DNA from: Cytophagales bacterium
GTDB taxonomy: Bacteria; Bacteroidota; Bacteroidia; Cytophagales; Microscillaceae
DNA: 55,771 nucleotides
Reading direction: 5' to 3'
Assembly (NCBI GenBank): GCA_013298075.1
Contig: JAAFJG010000027.1
Location: 1-55,771 of the forward strand
Below, in pieces: positions 1 through 8,109 of the stretch (position 1 is the stretch's first letter; each line of letters starts with the position of its first letter). The translations under genes and the position numbers were made by a program. The notes below the pieces were generated by a model. It searched no databases. It had not been told where the DNA came from and saw only the letters and a program-made list of their open reading frames with translations.

Positions 1-116
1 TTTTTTTATTTAATCACAAAAAAGTTAAAAATAATTAAAAAATTACGCATTTGGGTAAAATATCATAAAAAGCATACTGTAATATTTTTGACAATTCCTA
101 ATTTTTGGACTGCGTA

Positions 117-1268
117 ATGTCAGTTACTAAGACAAAAACTACTTTTATGAACGATTTTCATACTGCAAAGATACAGAAAATATTGACAAATTTTATTATA
201 TTCAAACATTTATCTCGACAAAAATGTGCTATGTCTATGATTCTAGCCATGATAGAAAGAAAAAGTGTTCAATTAAACGAATTAGCCCTTAAACTCAATG
301 ATAATGCTTTGAGTTCTTCTAACGAAAGGCGTTTGCAAGCTTTTTTAAAAGATGCCATCTTAGATGAAGATCAAGTTGTTTTTCTTCTTTCAATTTTTTG
401 TGCATTTGGTAGCGTAGATTTATGTATGGACAGAACTGAGTGGGATTTTGGAGGCAAACAAATCAATATGTTAGTGATTAGTGGCTACGTTCGTGGCGTT
501 GGTATTCCTTTATATGTAGAGCTTTTAGACAACAATAGTGGCAATAGTAATGCGAATCATCGGATGCTTGTTATTCAAAAAATTATACAAATATTGGGTA
601 AATATGCTATTAAATCCGTCATTGGTGATAGAGAATTTGTGGGTAGAAAATGGATAAAATATTTAATGTCAGAAAATATTCGTTTCTTTTTGCGCGTTCC
701 AAAACATTATGTTTATAACGTAAATGGAAAAATTCTCAAGGCTGAAAATTTACTTTCTGGTCGAGAAACGTGTAGATTAGATGGTATAGAAGTATTGAAA
801 ATCAAAGGTTTAAGTGTTCAGATGTTGAAAGTAAAAAATAAAAGTGGTGAAGAGGATTACCTCATTGTCTTAACTAATGGTTATTCTTATGAAGCCATTC
901 GCAATTATAAAAAACGTTGGTCAATAGAAGTTATGTTTCAAGATTTTAAAGGACAAGGTTTTAATTTAGAAGCAACACATATAAAAGATAATGATAAACT
1001 TAAAAAACTATTTTATTTAGTGTCTATTGCTTATGCCTTTTGTGTGCATGTAGGTATGCATTATGAAAAAAACGTAAAAAAAATACCTTTAAAAAATCAT
1101 AAATATAGAGCCAAAAGTATTTTTAGAACAGGACTTGATATTCTTCGTGAAATTTTTATAAAGAAAACGAAGAATTTTATCACTATTTGGAATAATTTTA
1201 TTGATGAATTTATTCATCTAGCCAGAATTAAAACCAAGATTTTTAACCGTTTAAAAAACATCGGGTAG
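117..1268 (+). CDS. IS4-family DDE transposase
   Basis: Transposase that cuts and joins insertion-sequence ends. Counted from a TTG at 105, the catalytic residues are D109 (in MDRTEWDFG), D175 (in GDREFVG) and E275. The last lies in the full IS4 signature Y-x2-R-x3-E-x6-K (Y268, R271, E275, K282). The open frame begins with TTG at 105, but the first ATG is at 117 and another in frame is at 147; I prefer 117. Length (about 383 aa) is normal for the family and the frame is intact, so the element may be active. It ends a few bases before the remnant of a HEPN gene, which it appears to have truncated. I could not find convincing terminal inverted repeats: only a short TTCCTA/TAGGAA match at 95 and 1271. 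The left end may lie outside the window. Confidence 0.92.
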   Translation: MSVTKTKTTFMNDFHTAKIQKILTNFIIFKHLSRQKCAMSMILAMIERKSVQLNELALKLNDNALSSSNERRLQAFLKDAILDEDQVVFLLSIFCAFGSVDLCMDRTEWDFGGKQINMLVISGYVRGVGIPLYVELLDNNSGNSNANHRMLVIQKIIQILGKYAIKSVIGDREFVGRKWIKYLMSENIRFFLRVPKHYVYNVNGKILKAENLLSGRETCRLDGIEVLKIKGLSVQMLKVKNKSGEEDYLIVLTNGYSYEAIRNYKKRWSIEVMFQDFKGQGFNLEATHIKDNDKLKKLFYLVSIAYAFCVHVGMHYEKNVKKIPLKNHKYRAKSIFRTGLDILREIFIKKTKNFITIWNNFIDEFIHLARIKTKIFNRLKNIG

Positions 1269-1273
1269 TGTAG

Positions 1274-1939
1274 GAAATTTTATTATTCACAAATATAGCA
1301 AAACAAATAGAAATTGATCAAACTATTGTAGATACTATCAATTCTATTCAAATTGAAAATAACGAAAAATTAGAATTTTTAAATATAGAAATACAAAATT
1401 CTTTTAATAAAGTTAGTTTTTTATTATTGACCTCAAAATTTGAAAATTTTATAGAGGGATTTTTAAGGGAATATGCAAAATTAAAAATAACTCAAAATAC
1501 TTTTTCTGATGTGAATAATGAGCAATTATTAAACCAAATTATCAATAATATTTTAAATAAAATAGAAAAATTAAGTCCTCAAAAAAAATTTAAACAATCA
1601 GATATTAACGATTATTTGAAAGAAATAACTAATATTATCAACCAAAATTCAAATATAGATTTATCAAAATACAATCAATATTTTGATGCTAAATTTAATT
1701 ATGGAAAACACGGAGGAAGTGAATTAAAAAAATTGATAGAAAAATTTGGTTTTAAAGAATTTGCTAACAACCAAGATGATTTTTTTGAAATTTTTAATTC
1801 TGTAACTGGTATAAGAAATAATATTATTCATCAAGATACAACACCATCTTTATCAAATGAAGAAATGGAAAATTATATCAATAAATTTTGCCAATTTTCT
1901 GATGATATCAATGAAGAAGCAAATAAAATGCTTCAATAA
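1274..1939 (+). pseudogene. 5'-truncated HEPN-domain protein (MAE_28990-like), cut by the insertion sequence
   Basis: An open frame runs from just after the transposase stop (last in-frame stop TAG at 1271-1273) to 1939, 221 codons, with no ATG near its 5' end; a TTG at 1427 is the only plausible internal start. The protein is Lys/Asn/Glu-rich and helical, with a SKFENFIEGFLREYAKLK-type helix typical of the MAE_28990/MAE_18760 HEPN group. Near the end it carries RNNIIH, the R-x4-H motif of HEPN ribonucleases. HEPN proteins are usually RNase toxins or nucleotide-binding partners in toxin-antitoxin and defence loci. The upstream part of the gene, and any partner, has been replaced by the IS4 element. 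It ends 14 bp before ileS. HEPN assignment is by motif only. Confidence 0.6.
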
Positions 1940-1953
1940 TTTTTAAAAAAAAT

Positions 1954-4900
1954 ATGAAAAATTATCCCGAATATCGTGGCTATGACCACACCGAAGTAGA
2001 AAAAAATGTCTTAAAATTGTGGGAAGATATTAACGCATTCGAAAAATCAATACAAGAAAGAAACGGAAAAAAAAGTTTCGTTTTTTATGAAGGTCCGCCA
2101 TCTGCCAACGGAATGCCCGGTATTCATCACGTAATGGCACGCACTATCAAAGATTTATTTTGTAGATATAAAACCTTGCAAGGATTTCAGGTAGAAAGAA
2201 AAGCTGGTTGGGATACGCACGGATTGCCTGTAGAATTGCAGGTAGAAAAAGTTTTAGGAATTACAAAAGATGATATTGGAAAAAATATTTCTATCGAAGA
2301 ATATAACCAAAAATGCAGAGAAACAGTCATGACATACACCAATGTATGGCGTGATATTACCGAAAAAATGGGTTATTGGGTCGATATGGATAATCCTTAT
2401 ATTACCTATAAAAATGAATATATTGAGTCTGTTTGGCATCTTTTGAAAGAATTACACAAAAAAGAATTACTCTATAAAGGTTATACGATTCAACCTTATT
2501 CGCCCAAAGCAGGCACAGGTTTGAGTTCTCACGAATTGAACCAACCCGGTTGTTATCGTGATGTAACGGATACGACGATTGTGGCACAATTCAAAACAAT
2601 TCAAAATGAAAAATCTGAATTTTTATTTGCTTTAAACAAAGAAAATTTACCGATTTATTTCTTGGCTTGGACGACTACGCCTTGGACTTTGCCTTCAAAT
2701 TCGGCTTTGACTTTGGGTGGAAATATTAGCTATTTAATGGTGCAAACTTTTAATATTTATACTTTTTTACCTCAAATTGTTATTTTAGCGAAAGATTTGA
2801 TGGGAAAATATTTTGATGAAAAAGGACTCGAAGCAGCACTCGAATATAAAAATGGAGATAAAATTTTGCCTTATAGAATTTTAGCAGAATACAAAGGAAA
2901 AGAGTTGGCAAATATTCAATACGAACAGTTATTGCCTTATGTTCAACCTGAAAAACCTGCTTTCCGTACTATTTTGGGCGATTTTGTAACGACAGAAGAC
3001 GGAACAGGAATTGTGCATACAGCCCCAACTTTTGGTGCTGATGACTTTAGAGTGGCGCAACAAAATAATATTCCTGCGATTTTGGTCAAAGATGAAAATG
3101 ATTTTGATATGCCTTTGGTAGATAAACAAGGACGTTTTGTAAAAGAAGTTACCGATTATCCGTTGCAATACGTGAAAGCAGAATATGAACAAGATGCTAT
3201 CGCATCTGCCAAAGATTATAAATCGATAGATGTTCGAATTGCTATCAAACTCAAAGAAGAAAATAAGGCTTTTAAAGTAGAAAAATATCTTCACCCTTAT
3301 CCGCATTGTTGGCGAACTGATAAACCAATTTTATATTATCCGTTGGATTCTTGGTTTATAAAAACAACGGCTTTGAAGGAAAAATTAGTAGAAAAAAATA
3401 AACAAATCAACTGGAAACCCGAAAGCACAGGCACAGGAAGATTTGGAAATTGGTTAGAAAATTTGGTCGATTGGAACTTATCAAGACAACGTTATTGGGG
3501 AATTCCTTTGCCTATTTGGAGAACAGAAGATGGAAAACAAGAAGTTTGTATTGGAAGTGTGGAAGAATTGAAACAAAAAACTACACAAACCATAGAATTA
3601 GTTCAACAAAATCATTTATCTGTTTCAACATTAACAGAAAAAGAAAAAGAACTTTTGATGGAAAGTCATACAATAGTTCAAACTCCAGATTTTGATTTGC
3701 ACAGACCTTTTATTGATAAAATTGTGCTTTTTGATTCAACAACCAATAAATTAATGTATCGAGAAATTGATTTAATTGATGTTTGGTTTGATTCGGGGGC
3801 AATGCCTTATGCTCAATTAGGTTATCCACATAAAGAAGGAAGTAAAGAATTATTACAACAAAAATTTCCTGCTGATTTTATTTCAGAAGGAGTTGACCAG
3901 ACAAGAGGTTGGTTTTTTACTTTGCACGCAATAGGTGTGTTACTATTTGACCAACCTGCGTTTAAAAATGTACTTTCTACAGGTTTAGTTTTAGATAAAA
4001 ATGGCGTGAAAATGTCTAAACGTTTGGGTAATGTGGTAGAGCCTTTGACCATCACCAAATATGTAGAATTTGACCCACAAAAAAATAAAGATTTCAAAGA
4101 ATATCACGAAGGAAATTATTTAGTGGAAGGAGCGATGACCAAATACGGAGCAGATGCTACGCGTTGGTATATGATTACAAACACAAATCCTTGGGATAAT
4201 TTGAAATTTAGTTGGGAAGCAACACCTGACCACGAAAATAAAATTATCTATGGAAAATCGGAAGGAATTGAAGAAGTAAGACGGAAATTTTTTGGAACTT
4301 TACAAAATATTTATTCGTTTTTTGCTTTGTATGCCAATATTGATAGTTTTGTGCTTGATGAACAAAATATTATTCCTGTCGAAGAAAGAACAGAATTAGA
4401 TAGATGGATTATTTCGGTTTTGCAATCTTTGATTAAAAATGTAACGGAATGTTATGATAATTATGATGCTACGCAAGCCACAAGATTGATTGATTATTTT
4501 GTGAACGAACAACTTTCGAATTGGTATGTGAGGTTGTGTAGAAAACGTTTTTGGCAAGGAGAAATGAATGATGATAAAAAATCTGCGTATGAAACTCTGT
4601 ATCAATGTTTAATGGTTGTGGGGCAGTTGATGTCGCCTGTTTCTCCATTTTTTGCGGAAAGATTATATCAAGATTTGACTCAACCTTTGAAAGCATCTGC
4701 TAAGAAAAATAATACACCTTTGCAATATGATTCGGTGCATTTAACTTATTTTACCAAAGCACAAGAAAATTTAATTGATAAAGATTTGGAAGAAAAAATG
4801 GAATATGCTCAAAAAATTTCTTCGCTCACACACGCATTACGCAAAAAAGCGTCTATGCGAGTGCGTTTGCCTTTGTCAAAAATTTTAATTCCTATTTTGG

Positions 4901-5520
4901 ATAAGAAAAAACAAAGTCAAATCGAAGCGGTGGCTGAGGTAATTAAGTCTGAAACGAATATCAAAAACATCGAATTTATTTTTGATGATGCAGGAATTTT
5001 AGTGAAAAGTGTAAAACCTAATTTCAAAACTTTGGGCTTAAAATATAAAGCACAAATGAGAGAAGTTACCACATTGATTACTAATTTTAGTGCAGAAGAA
5101 ATTGCTTTGACAGAAAAAAATGGAAAAATTCAAAAAGGTGAATTTCAAATTGATTTAGAAGATTTATTGATTAGTTCGCAAGAAGTACAAGGATTTTCGG
5201 TGGCTAATGACGGTACTTTGACTGTTGCTTTGGATACTCAACTGACCGATGAATTGGTCAATGAAGGCATTGCACGCGATGTGGTGAGTCGTTTGCAAAA
5301 TTTAAGAAAAGAATCGGGTTTGGAGGTTTTGGATAAAATTTATATAAAATTATTAAAATCAACTTTGTCTATTCAAGTCGAAAAAGCGATACAAGATTTT
5401 GAAACGTATATCAAAACTGAAACGCAAGCTTTGACCATTCATATAGTAGATAAAATTGAAAAATCTACGATTTTTGAAGTAGAAGAATATACTTTTGAGG
5501 TCGAAATTGGTGTGGTTTAA
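1954..5520 (+). CDS. ileS: isoleucyl-tRNA synthetase, clade 2 (IleRS2)
   Basis: Charges tRNA-Ile with isoleucine in the cytoplasm. The 1188-aa length, longer than E. coli IleRS, fits the eukaryote-like IleRS2 clade common in Bacteroidota. The class I signature lies after PPSANG at residues 48-53: the HIGH box reads G56-I57-H58-H59, so positions 1 and 3 are swapped relative to the canonical motif. The second signature, KMSKR, is near residue 685 in GVKMSKRLGN. The editing (CP1) domain lies between, with WTTTPWTLPSN and the GTGIVHTAPTFGADD region. The C-terminal anticodon-binding region is complete. The start at 1954 is an ATG 14 bp after the truncated HEPN gene. A hairpin follows at 5551-5587. 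The GxHH form is known from IleRS2 enzymes that are strongly resistant to mupirocin. Confidence 0.98.
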   Translation: MKNYPEYRGYDHTEVEKNVLKLWEDINAFEKSIQERNGKKSFVFYEGPPSANGMPGIHHVMARTIKDLFCRYKTLQGFQVERKAGWDTHGLPVELQVEKVLGITKDDIGKNISIEEYNQKCRETVMTYTNVWRDITEKMGYWVDMDNPYITYKNEYIESVWHLLKELHKKELLYKGYTIQPYSPKAGTGLSSHELNQPGCYRDVTDTTIVAQFKTIQNEKSEFLFALNKENLPIYFLAWTTTPWTLPSNSALTLGGNISYLMVQTFNIYTFLPQIVILAKDLMGKYFDEKGLEAALEYKNGDKILPYRILAEYKGKELANIQYEQLLPYVQPEKPAFRTILGDFVTTEDGTGIVHTAPTFGADDFRVAQQNNIPAILVKDENDFDMPLVDKQGRFVKEVTDYPLQYVKAEYEQDAIASAKDYKSIDVRIAIKLKEENKAFKVEKYLHPYPHCWRTDKPILYYPLDSWFIKTTALKEKLVEKNKQINWKPESTGTGRFGNWLENLVDWNLSRQRYWGIPLPIWRTEDGKQEVCIGSVEELKQKTTQTIELVQQNHLSVSTLTEKEKELLMESHTIVQTPDFDLHRPFIDKIVLFDSTTNKLMYREIDLIDVWFDSGAMPYAQLGYPHKEGSKELLQQKFPADFISEGVDQTRGWFFTLHAIGVLLFDQPAFKNVLSTGLVLDKNGVKMSKRLGNVVEPLTITKYVEFDPQKNKDFKEYHEGNYLVEGAMTKYGADATRWYMITNTNPWDNLKFSWEATPDHENKIIYGKSEGIEEVRRKFFGTLQNIYSFFALYANIDSFVLDEQNIIPVEERTELDRWIISVLQSLIKNVTECYDNYDATQATRLIDYFVNEQLSNWYVRLCRKRFWQGEMNDDKKSAYETLYQCLMVVGQLMSPVSPFFAERLYQDLTQPLKASAKKNNTPLQYDSVHLTYFTKAQENLIDKDLEEKMEYAQKISSLTHALRKKASMRVRLPLSKILIPILDKKKQSQIEAVAEVIKSETNIKNIEFIFDDAGILVKSVKPNFKTLGLKYKAQMREVTTLITNFSAEEIALTEKNGKIQKGEFQIDLEDLLISSQEVQGFSVANDGTLTVALDTQLTDELVNEGIARDVVSRLQNLRKESGLEVLDKIYIKLLKSTLSIQVEKAIQDFETYIKTETQALTIHIVDKIEKSTIFEVEEYTFEVEIGVV

Positions 5521-5550
5521 AGGTTTTATTATTTTTGGAATATGAATTAG

Positions 5551-5587
5551 GCGGATTAAAATGGATAAAAAATCCGTTTTAATCCGC
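5551..5587 (+). terminator. hairpin downstream of ileS
   Basis: GCGGATTAAAA (5551-5561) pairs with TTTTAATCCGC (5577-5587), with an inner GGAT/ATCC step closing an A-rich loop. It sits 30 bp after the ileS stop and probably ends that transcript. No long T run follows, so it may also be an intergenic repeat of the GCGGATTAA family seen at 31.7 and 32.7 kb. Confidence 0.55.
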
Positions 5588-5681
5588 TCAATTTCTTTTA
5601 ATGGTTATTCGTAATTTATCAAAATTATTTTAGTAATCATTTTTTTAAAAATATTATTGTCCAACTACTTTTTCCAAAGTT

Positions 5682-5993
5682 TTATACCAAATTCTTTCTT
5701 TTTCTTCTAAATCTTTTATTTTTTTTTCTTAAATATTTTATTTTTTTATCTTTTTCGTCAGCTATATCTGTTTGAGTTTCATTATTAGGGATAATATCAT
5801 CATCAGTAAAAAAATATGTTATAGGAACATCAAGAATACTTGACATTTTTTCTAAATAAGAAACATTTAAGTCATTCCTTTTTAAAATTAAGTAAAAATT
5901 TTGTTTAGTAATTCCAATTTTTATCGCAAAATCTTCAATACTCATCTTATTTGCTTTGATTAGATTTCTTATTTTTGTTTCAAAGTCTTTCAT
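5682..5993 (-). CDS. XRE-like HTH regulator, C-terminal tail frameshifted at an A9 run
   Basis: A 103-aa protein with an N-terminal helix-turn-helix (about residues 5-60: IEDFAIKIGITKQNFYLILKR, then a SYLEKMSSILDVP helix), typical of small XRE/Cro regulators. After residue 85 the frame becomes basic and unstructured (KKNKRFRRKRKNLV). If one A is removed from the run of nine (5719-5727 on the plus strand), the tail reads as a regular coiled coil with the segments KIKDLEEKERIW and KTLEKVVGQ and stops at 5654. That tail is what such regulators normally carry. So this is a recent frameshift, a sequencing error, or slippage. It is divergent from the Uma2 gene and preceded by a -7 box at 6133-6140 and a palindrome at 6079-6096. 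Confidence 0.75.
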   Translation of the reverse strand: MKDFETKIRNLIKANKMSIEDFAIKIGITKQNFYLILKRNDLNVSYLEKMSSILDVPITYFFTDDDIIPNNETQTDIADEKDKKIKYLRKKNKRFRRKRKNLV

Positions 5994-6078
5994 TTTTGTA
6001 TTATTTGAAGTTAAAATATAACTATTTAAAGAATTTAAAAAATAAATGTAAAATATTTTACTAAATATTTGGTTTTTT

Positions 6079-6096
6079 AGTAAATTATAATTTACT
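6079..6096. promoter_or_regulatory. 18-bp perfect palindrome, candidate operator of the HTH regulator
   Basis: AGTAAATTATAATTTACT is a perfect inverted repeat in the divergent intergenic space between the HTH gene (minus) and the Uma2 gene (plus). A second, spaced copy of the half-site, TTTACTAAA, is at 6057-6065. It falls between the HTH gene's -7 box (6133-6140) and its start, in the transcribed leader, where a bound repressor would block its own transcription. Binding is inferred. Confidence 0.4.
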
Positions 6097-6132
6097 TTTC
6101 ATCATATATAACGCTTATACACGATTTACATA

Positions 6133-6140
6133 CAAAGATA
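6133..6140 (-). promoter_or_regulatory. -7 box (TATCTTTG) for the HTH gene
   Basis: CAAAGATA on the plus strand is TATCTTTG on the minus strand, matching the Bacteroidota -7 consensus TAnnTTTG. It would give a leader of about 130 nt to the HTH gene, with the palindrome at 6079-6096 inside it. Confidence 0.45.
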
Positions 6141-6185
6141 CGTAAAAAATAAATAAAATATACCATAAAAATGAAAATAATTATT

Positions 6186-6217
6186 TTTGGTTTTAAGAAA
6201 ACGTTTTATTATTTTTG
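6186..6217 (+). promoter_or_regulatory. promoter of the Uma2-type gene
   Basis: TTTG at 6186-6189 and TATTTTTG at 6210-6217 match the Bacteroidota -33 (TTTG) and -7 (TAnnTTTG) elements with a 20-bp spacer. The start codon follows 25 bp later. Confidence 0.5.
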
Positions 6218-6242
6218 TATAAAATATTAAAAATTAAAAAAT

Positions 6243-7016
6243 ATGATAAAAATTATTGTAGAAATTCCTGATAAAATCAAAGCAAAAGAATTTATCAAAG
6301 CCACAAAAAATAATTATGCTTATATCAAAAATATAAAAATAATTACCAATAAAGAGAAGGAAAATAAACAGAAAAAAAGCACAGAAAAAACGCTTTATTA
6401 TACGCCCAATCAACTTTCTTATACTTTTGAGGAAGTAAAACAGATTGCTACGCATTTTCCAAAAAACAAAAAATGGACTTTTCAAGACCTGAAAAATCAT
6501 TTTCCATCTAATTTAAAAATCAAAGTCGAAATTATTAAAAATAAATTGAAAATTATGGCAAGCCCTGACATTACGCACCAAAGAATATCGAATAATTTAT
6601 CTTTTGAGATGACTTCTCACGCCAAAAAAAATAATTTGGGAGAAATAATGGTTGCTCCAATTGATGTAAAATTTGATGATAATAATTGTTTTCAACCTGA
6701 TATTATTTTTATTGGTATCGATAATTTTGATTTATTAGAACAAAATTCTGTCGAAGGAATTCCTGATTTGGTAGGCGAAATATGGTCAAAAGGCAACAAA
6801 AAAAAGGAAAAAGATAAGAAAATAAAAATATACGAAGAAAAAGGCGTGTTAGAATTATGGGAAATATATCCAACTCAACAAAAAATTACTGTTAAAATTT
6901 TAGAAAATAATCAATATCAAATTTTTTCAGAGCAAACAAAAAATGGTATTATCAAATCAAAAGTTTTAGCAGGTTTTGAGGTTGACTTAGAAAAAATATT
7001 CCCAAAAATAAAATAA
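6243..7016 (+). CDS. Uma2-family (DUF820) PD-(D/E)XK nuclease-like protein with N-terminal extension
   Basis: The last 155 residues match the Uma2 fold: PDITHQRISNNL, then QPDIIFI (metal-binding Asp), GIPDLVGEIWSKG (Glu of the E-x-K-like element) and a DKKIKIYEEKGVLELWEIYP helix-strand unit. Uma2 proteins belong to the restriction-endonuclease superfamily; their biological role is not settled. Most are about 190 aa. This one is 257 aa because about 100 extra residues precede the domain, including a small N-terminal unit (IKIIVEIPDKIKAKEF) and a TFEEVKQIATHF segment. The consensus VEVLSPS motif is replaced by GEIWSKG. The gene has its own promoter and is divergent from the HTH regulator. Confidence 0.78.
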   Translation: MIKIIVEIPDKIKAKEFIKATKNNYAYIKNIKIITNKEKENKQKKSTEKTLYYTPNQLSYTFEEVKQIATHFPKNKKWTFQDLKNHFPSNLKIKVEIIKNKLKIMASPDITHQRISNNLSFEMTSHAKKNNLGEIMVAPIDVKFDDNNCFQPDIIFIGIDNFDLLEQNSVEGIPDLVGEIWSKGNKKKEKDKKIKIYEEKGVLELWEIYPTQQKITVKILENNQYQIFSEQTKNGIIKSKVLAGFEVDLEKIFPKIK

Positions 7017-7113
7017 ATTAAAAGTGTAAATGATACAACAAAATAGATGTAATATTTTTGGAGTAGCTGTTTAATTTGCTTGATAAAATCTTTGTCCTTT
7101 AAAATATCTATGG

Positions 7114-7437
7114 TTAGAATTGAAATAAATTATCCTTATTTTTGGTTATTTCCTCTACTTTTATAACTGCATCTAAATTCAAACTTCCATAAATATGCGG
7201 AAAATCATCTTGCGTATCTGTCGCAGTTTCGTATTTGAGTGGAGCAGCAAGCAAATTTTCATCAATATGCAATACAAATAATTCGTGGTTATCTTTAAAA
7301 AAAACATTTGCACTTCGAGCAACTTGGTGTTTTTTTGAAGCGTGAATAAAACCTTCTATTAAAATAGATTCCACTTCATATATTCCTTTTTTTTCTGCAT
7401 TTTCCCAGATAGTTTGGGTAGTAAGATGATAAATCAT
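7114..7437 (-). CDS. DUF952 family protein
   Basis: A 107-aa protein whose start IYHLTTQTIWENAEKKG, central FIHASKKHQV and HIYGSLNLDAV segments are those of DUF952. This small family has an ADP-ribosyltransferase-like fold, is widespread in bacteria, and has no established reaction. Length matches the family. It is alone on the minus strand, flanked by AT-rich spacers; no promoter box could be fixed. Confidence 0.85.
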   Translation of the reverse strand: MIYHLTTQTIWENAEKKGIYEVESILIEGFIHASKKHQVARSANVFFKDNHELFVLHIDENLLAAPLKYETATDTQDDFPHIYGSLNLDAVIKVEEITKNKDNLFQF

Positions 7438-7608
7438 TGTTTTTTTTATTTTTGATAACGAACTAAAAATTGTTTTTTATAGATTTTTTTCTGAAATATA
7501 GGCACAAAAATATTTTTTTTAGAATTTTAGAAATAATATCAATAAAAATCACAAAAAATAGTTAGAGAGTATATAAAAAATAAACTACCCACTCAAAAAA
7601 AACCTATT

Positions 7609-7835
7609 TTAGTTCCCTCACCACTGGGGGTTAGGGCAGTGTTGTTAAGTTCTAATATTTGTCAGGTAAATTATTTTACAAATCAAAATATAATTTGCCA
7701 AATCTATAAGATTTTCAAAAAATTATAGATTTTTTACAGAATATTATACAAGTTAATTTCTATTTTATTTGTTAAAAAAAAAGAATTTAACAACACTGAC
7801 CCCAGCCCTCCCCGAAGGTGAGGGAGTTTTTTTGG
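7609..7835. repeat. MITE-like repeat, copy 1 (160-bp core with inverted ends)
   Basis: The core at 7638-7797 begins AGTGTTGTTAA and ends TTAACAACACT, 11-bp perfect terminal inverted repeats extended by TTCT/AGAA. It is flanked by GC-rich arms: GGGGTTAGGGC on the left and GACCCCAGCCCTCCCC plus AAGGTGAGGGAG on the right. The same core, same orientation, recurs at 55352-55559, but there the two arms are exchanged and inverted. No open frame of note. It looks like a non-autonomous mobile or invertible element. Confidence 0.75.
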
Positions 7836-8109
7836 GTATAATATTTTCTACTTAGTCCCTTAAAACAAAAAATTTTCAGATACAAGATATTAGTTGTCAT
7901 AGTTGTTAGGAAATTTATGCGGACTAAGCCACATTCCGTCAGAACTCTTATAGACTACGTAAAAATATTATACTTGATAAAAATCTTTGCTTATATAAAG
8001 TCATGACGCTAACGCCACCACTTTATATATATGTTCATATTTCGAAATATAAAGGGAAAATAATCAAAAAATCACAAAATTGATTACTTTTTTTATTTTT
8101 TTAAATAAT
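7836..8109. other. intergenic region with no recognised gene
   Basis: AT-rich spacer between the repeat and the UDP-sugar dehydrogenase. The only structure seen is a weak stem ATAAAGT/ACTTTAT (about 7996-8029) around a GC-richer loop. No tRNA, small RNA or gene is recognised. Confidence 0.5.

Noticed and set aside
95-1276. TTCCTA/TAGGAA as terminal inverted repeats of the IS4 element
   Set aside because: Only six bases match and the sequences diverge at once; the true left end may lie outside the window.
3450-4097. Open frames overlapping ileS on both strands
   Set aside because: They lie entirely inside the synthetase gene and show no domain or start signals.
7996-8029. Stem ATAAAGT/ACTTTAT around a GC-richer loop as a small RNA or riboswitch
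   Set aside because: The stem is only seven base pairs, mostly A-T, and no known motif fits.
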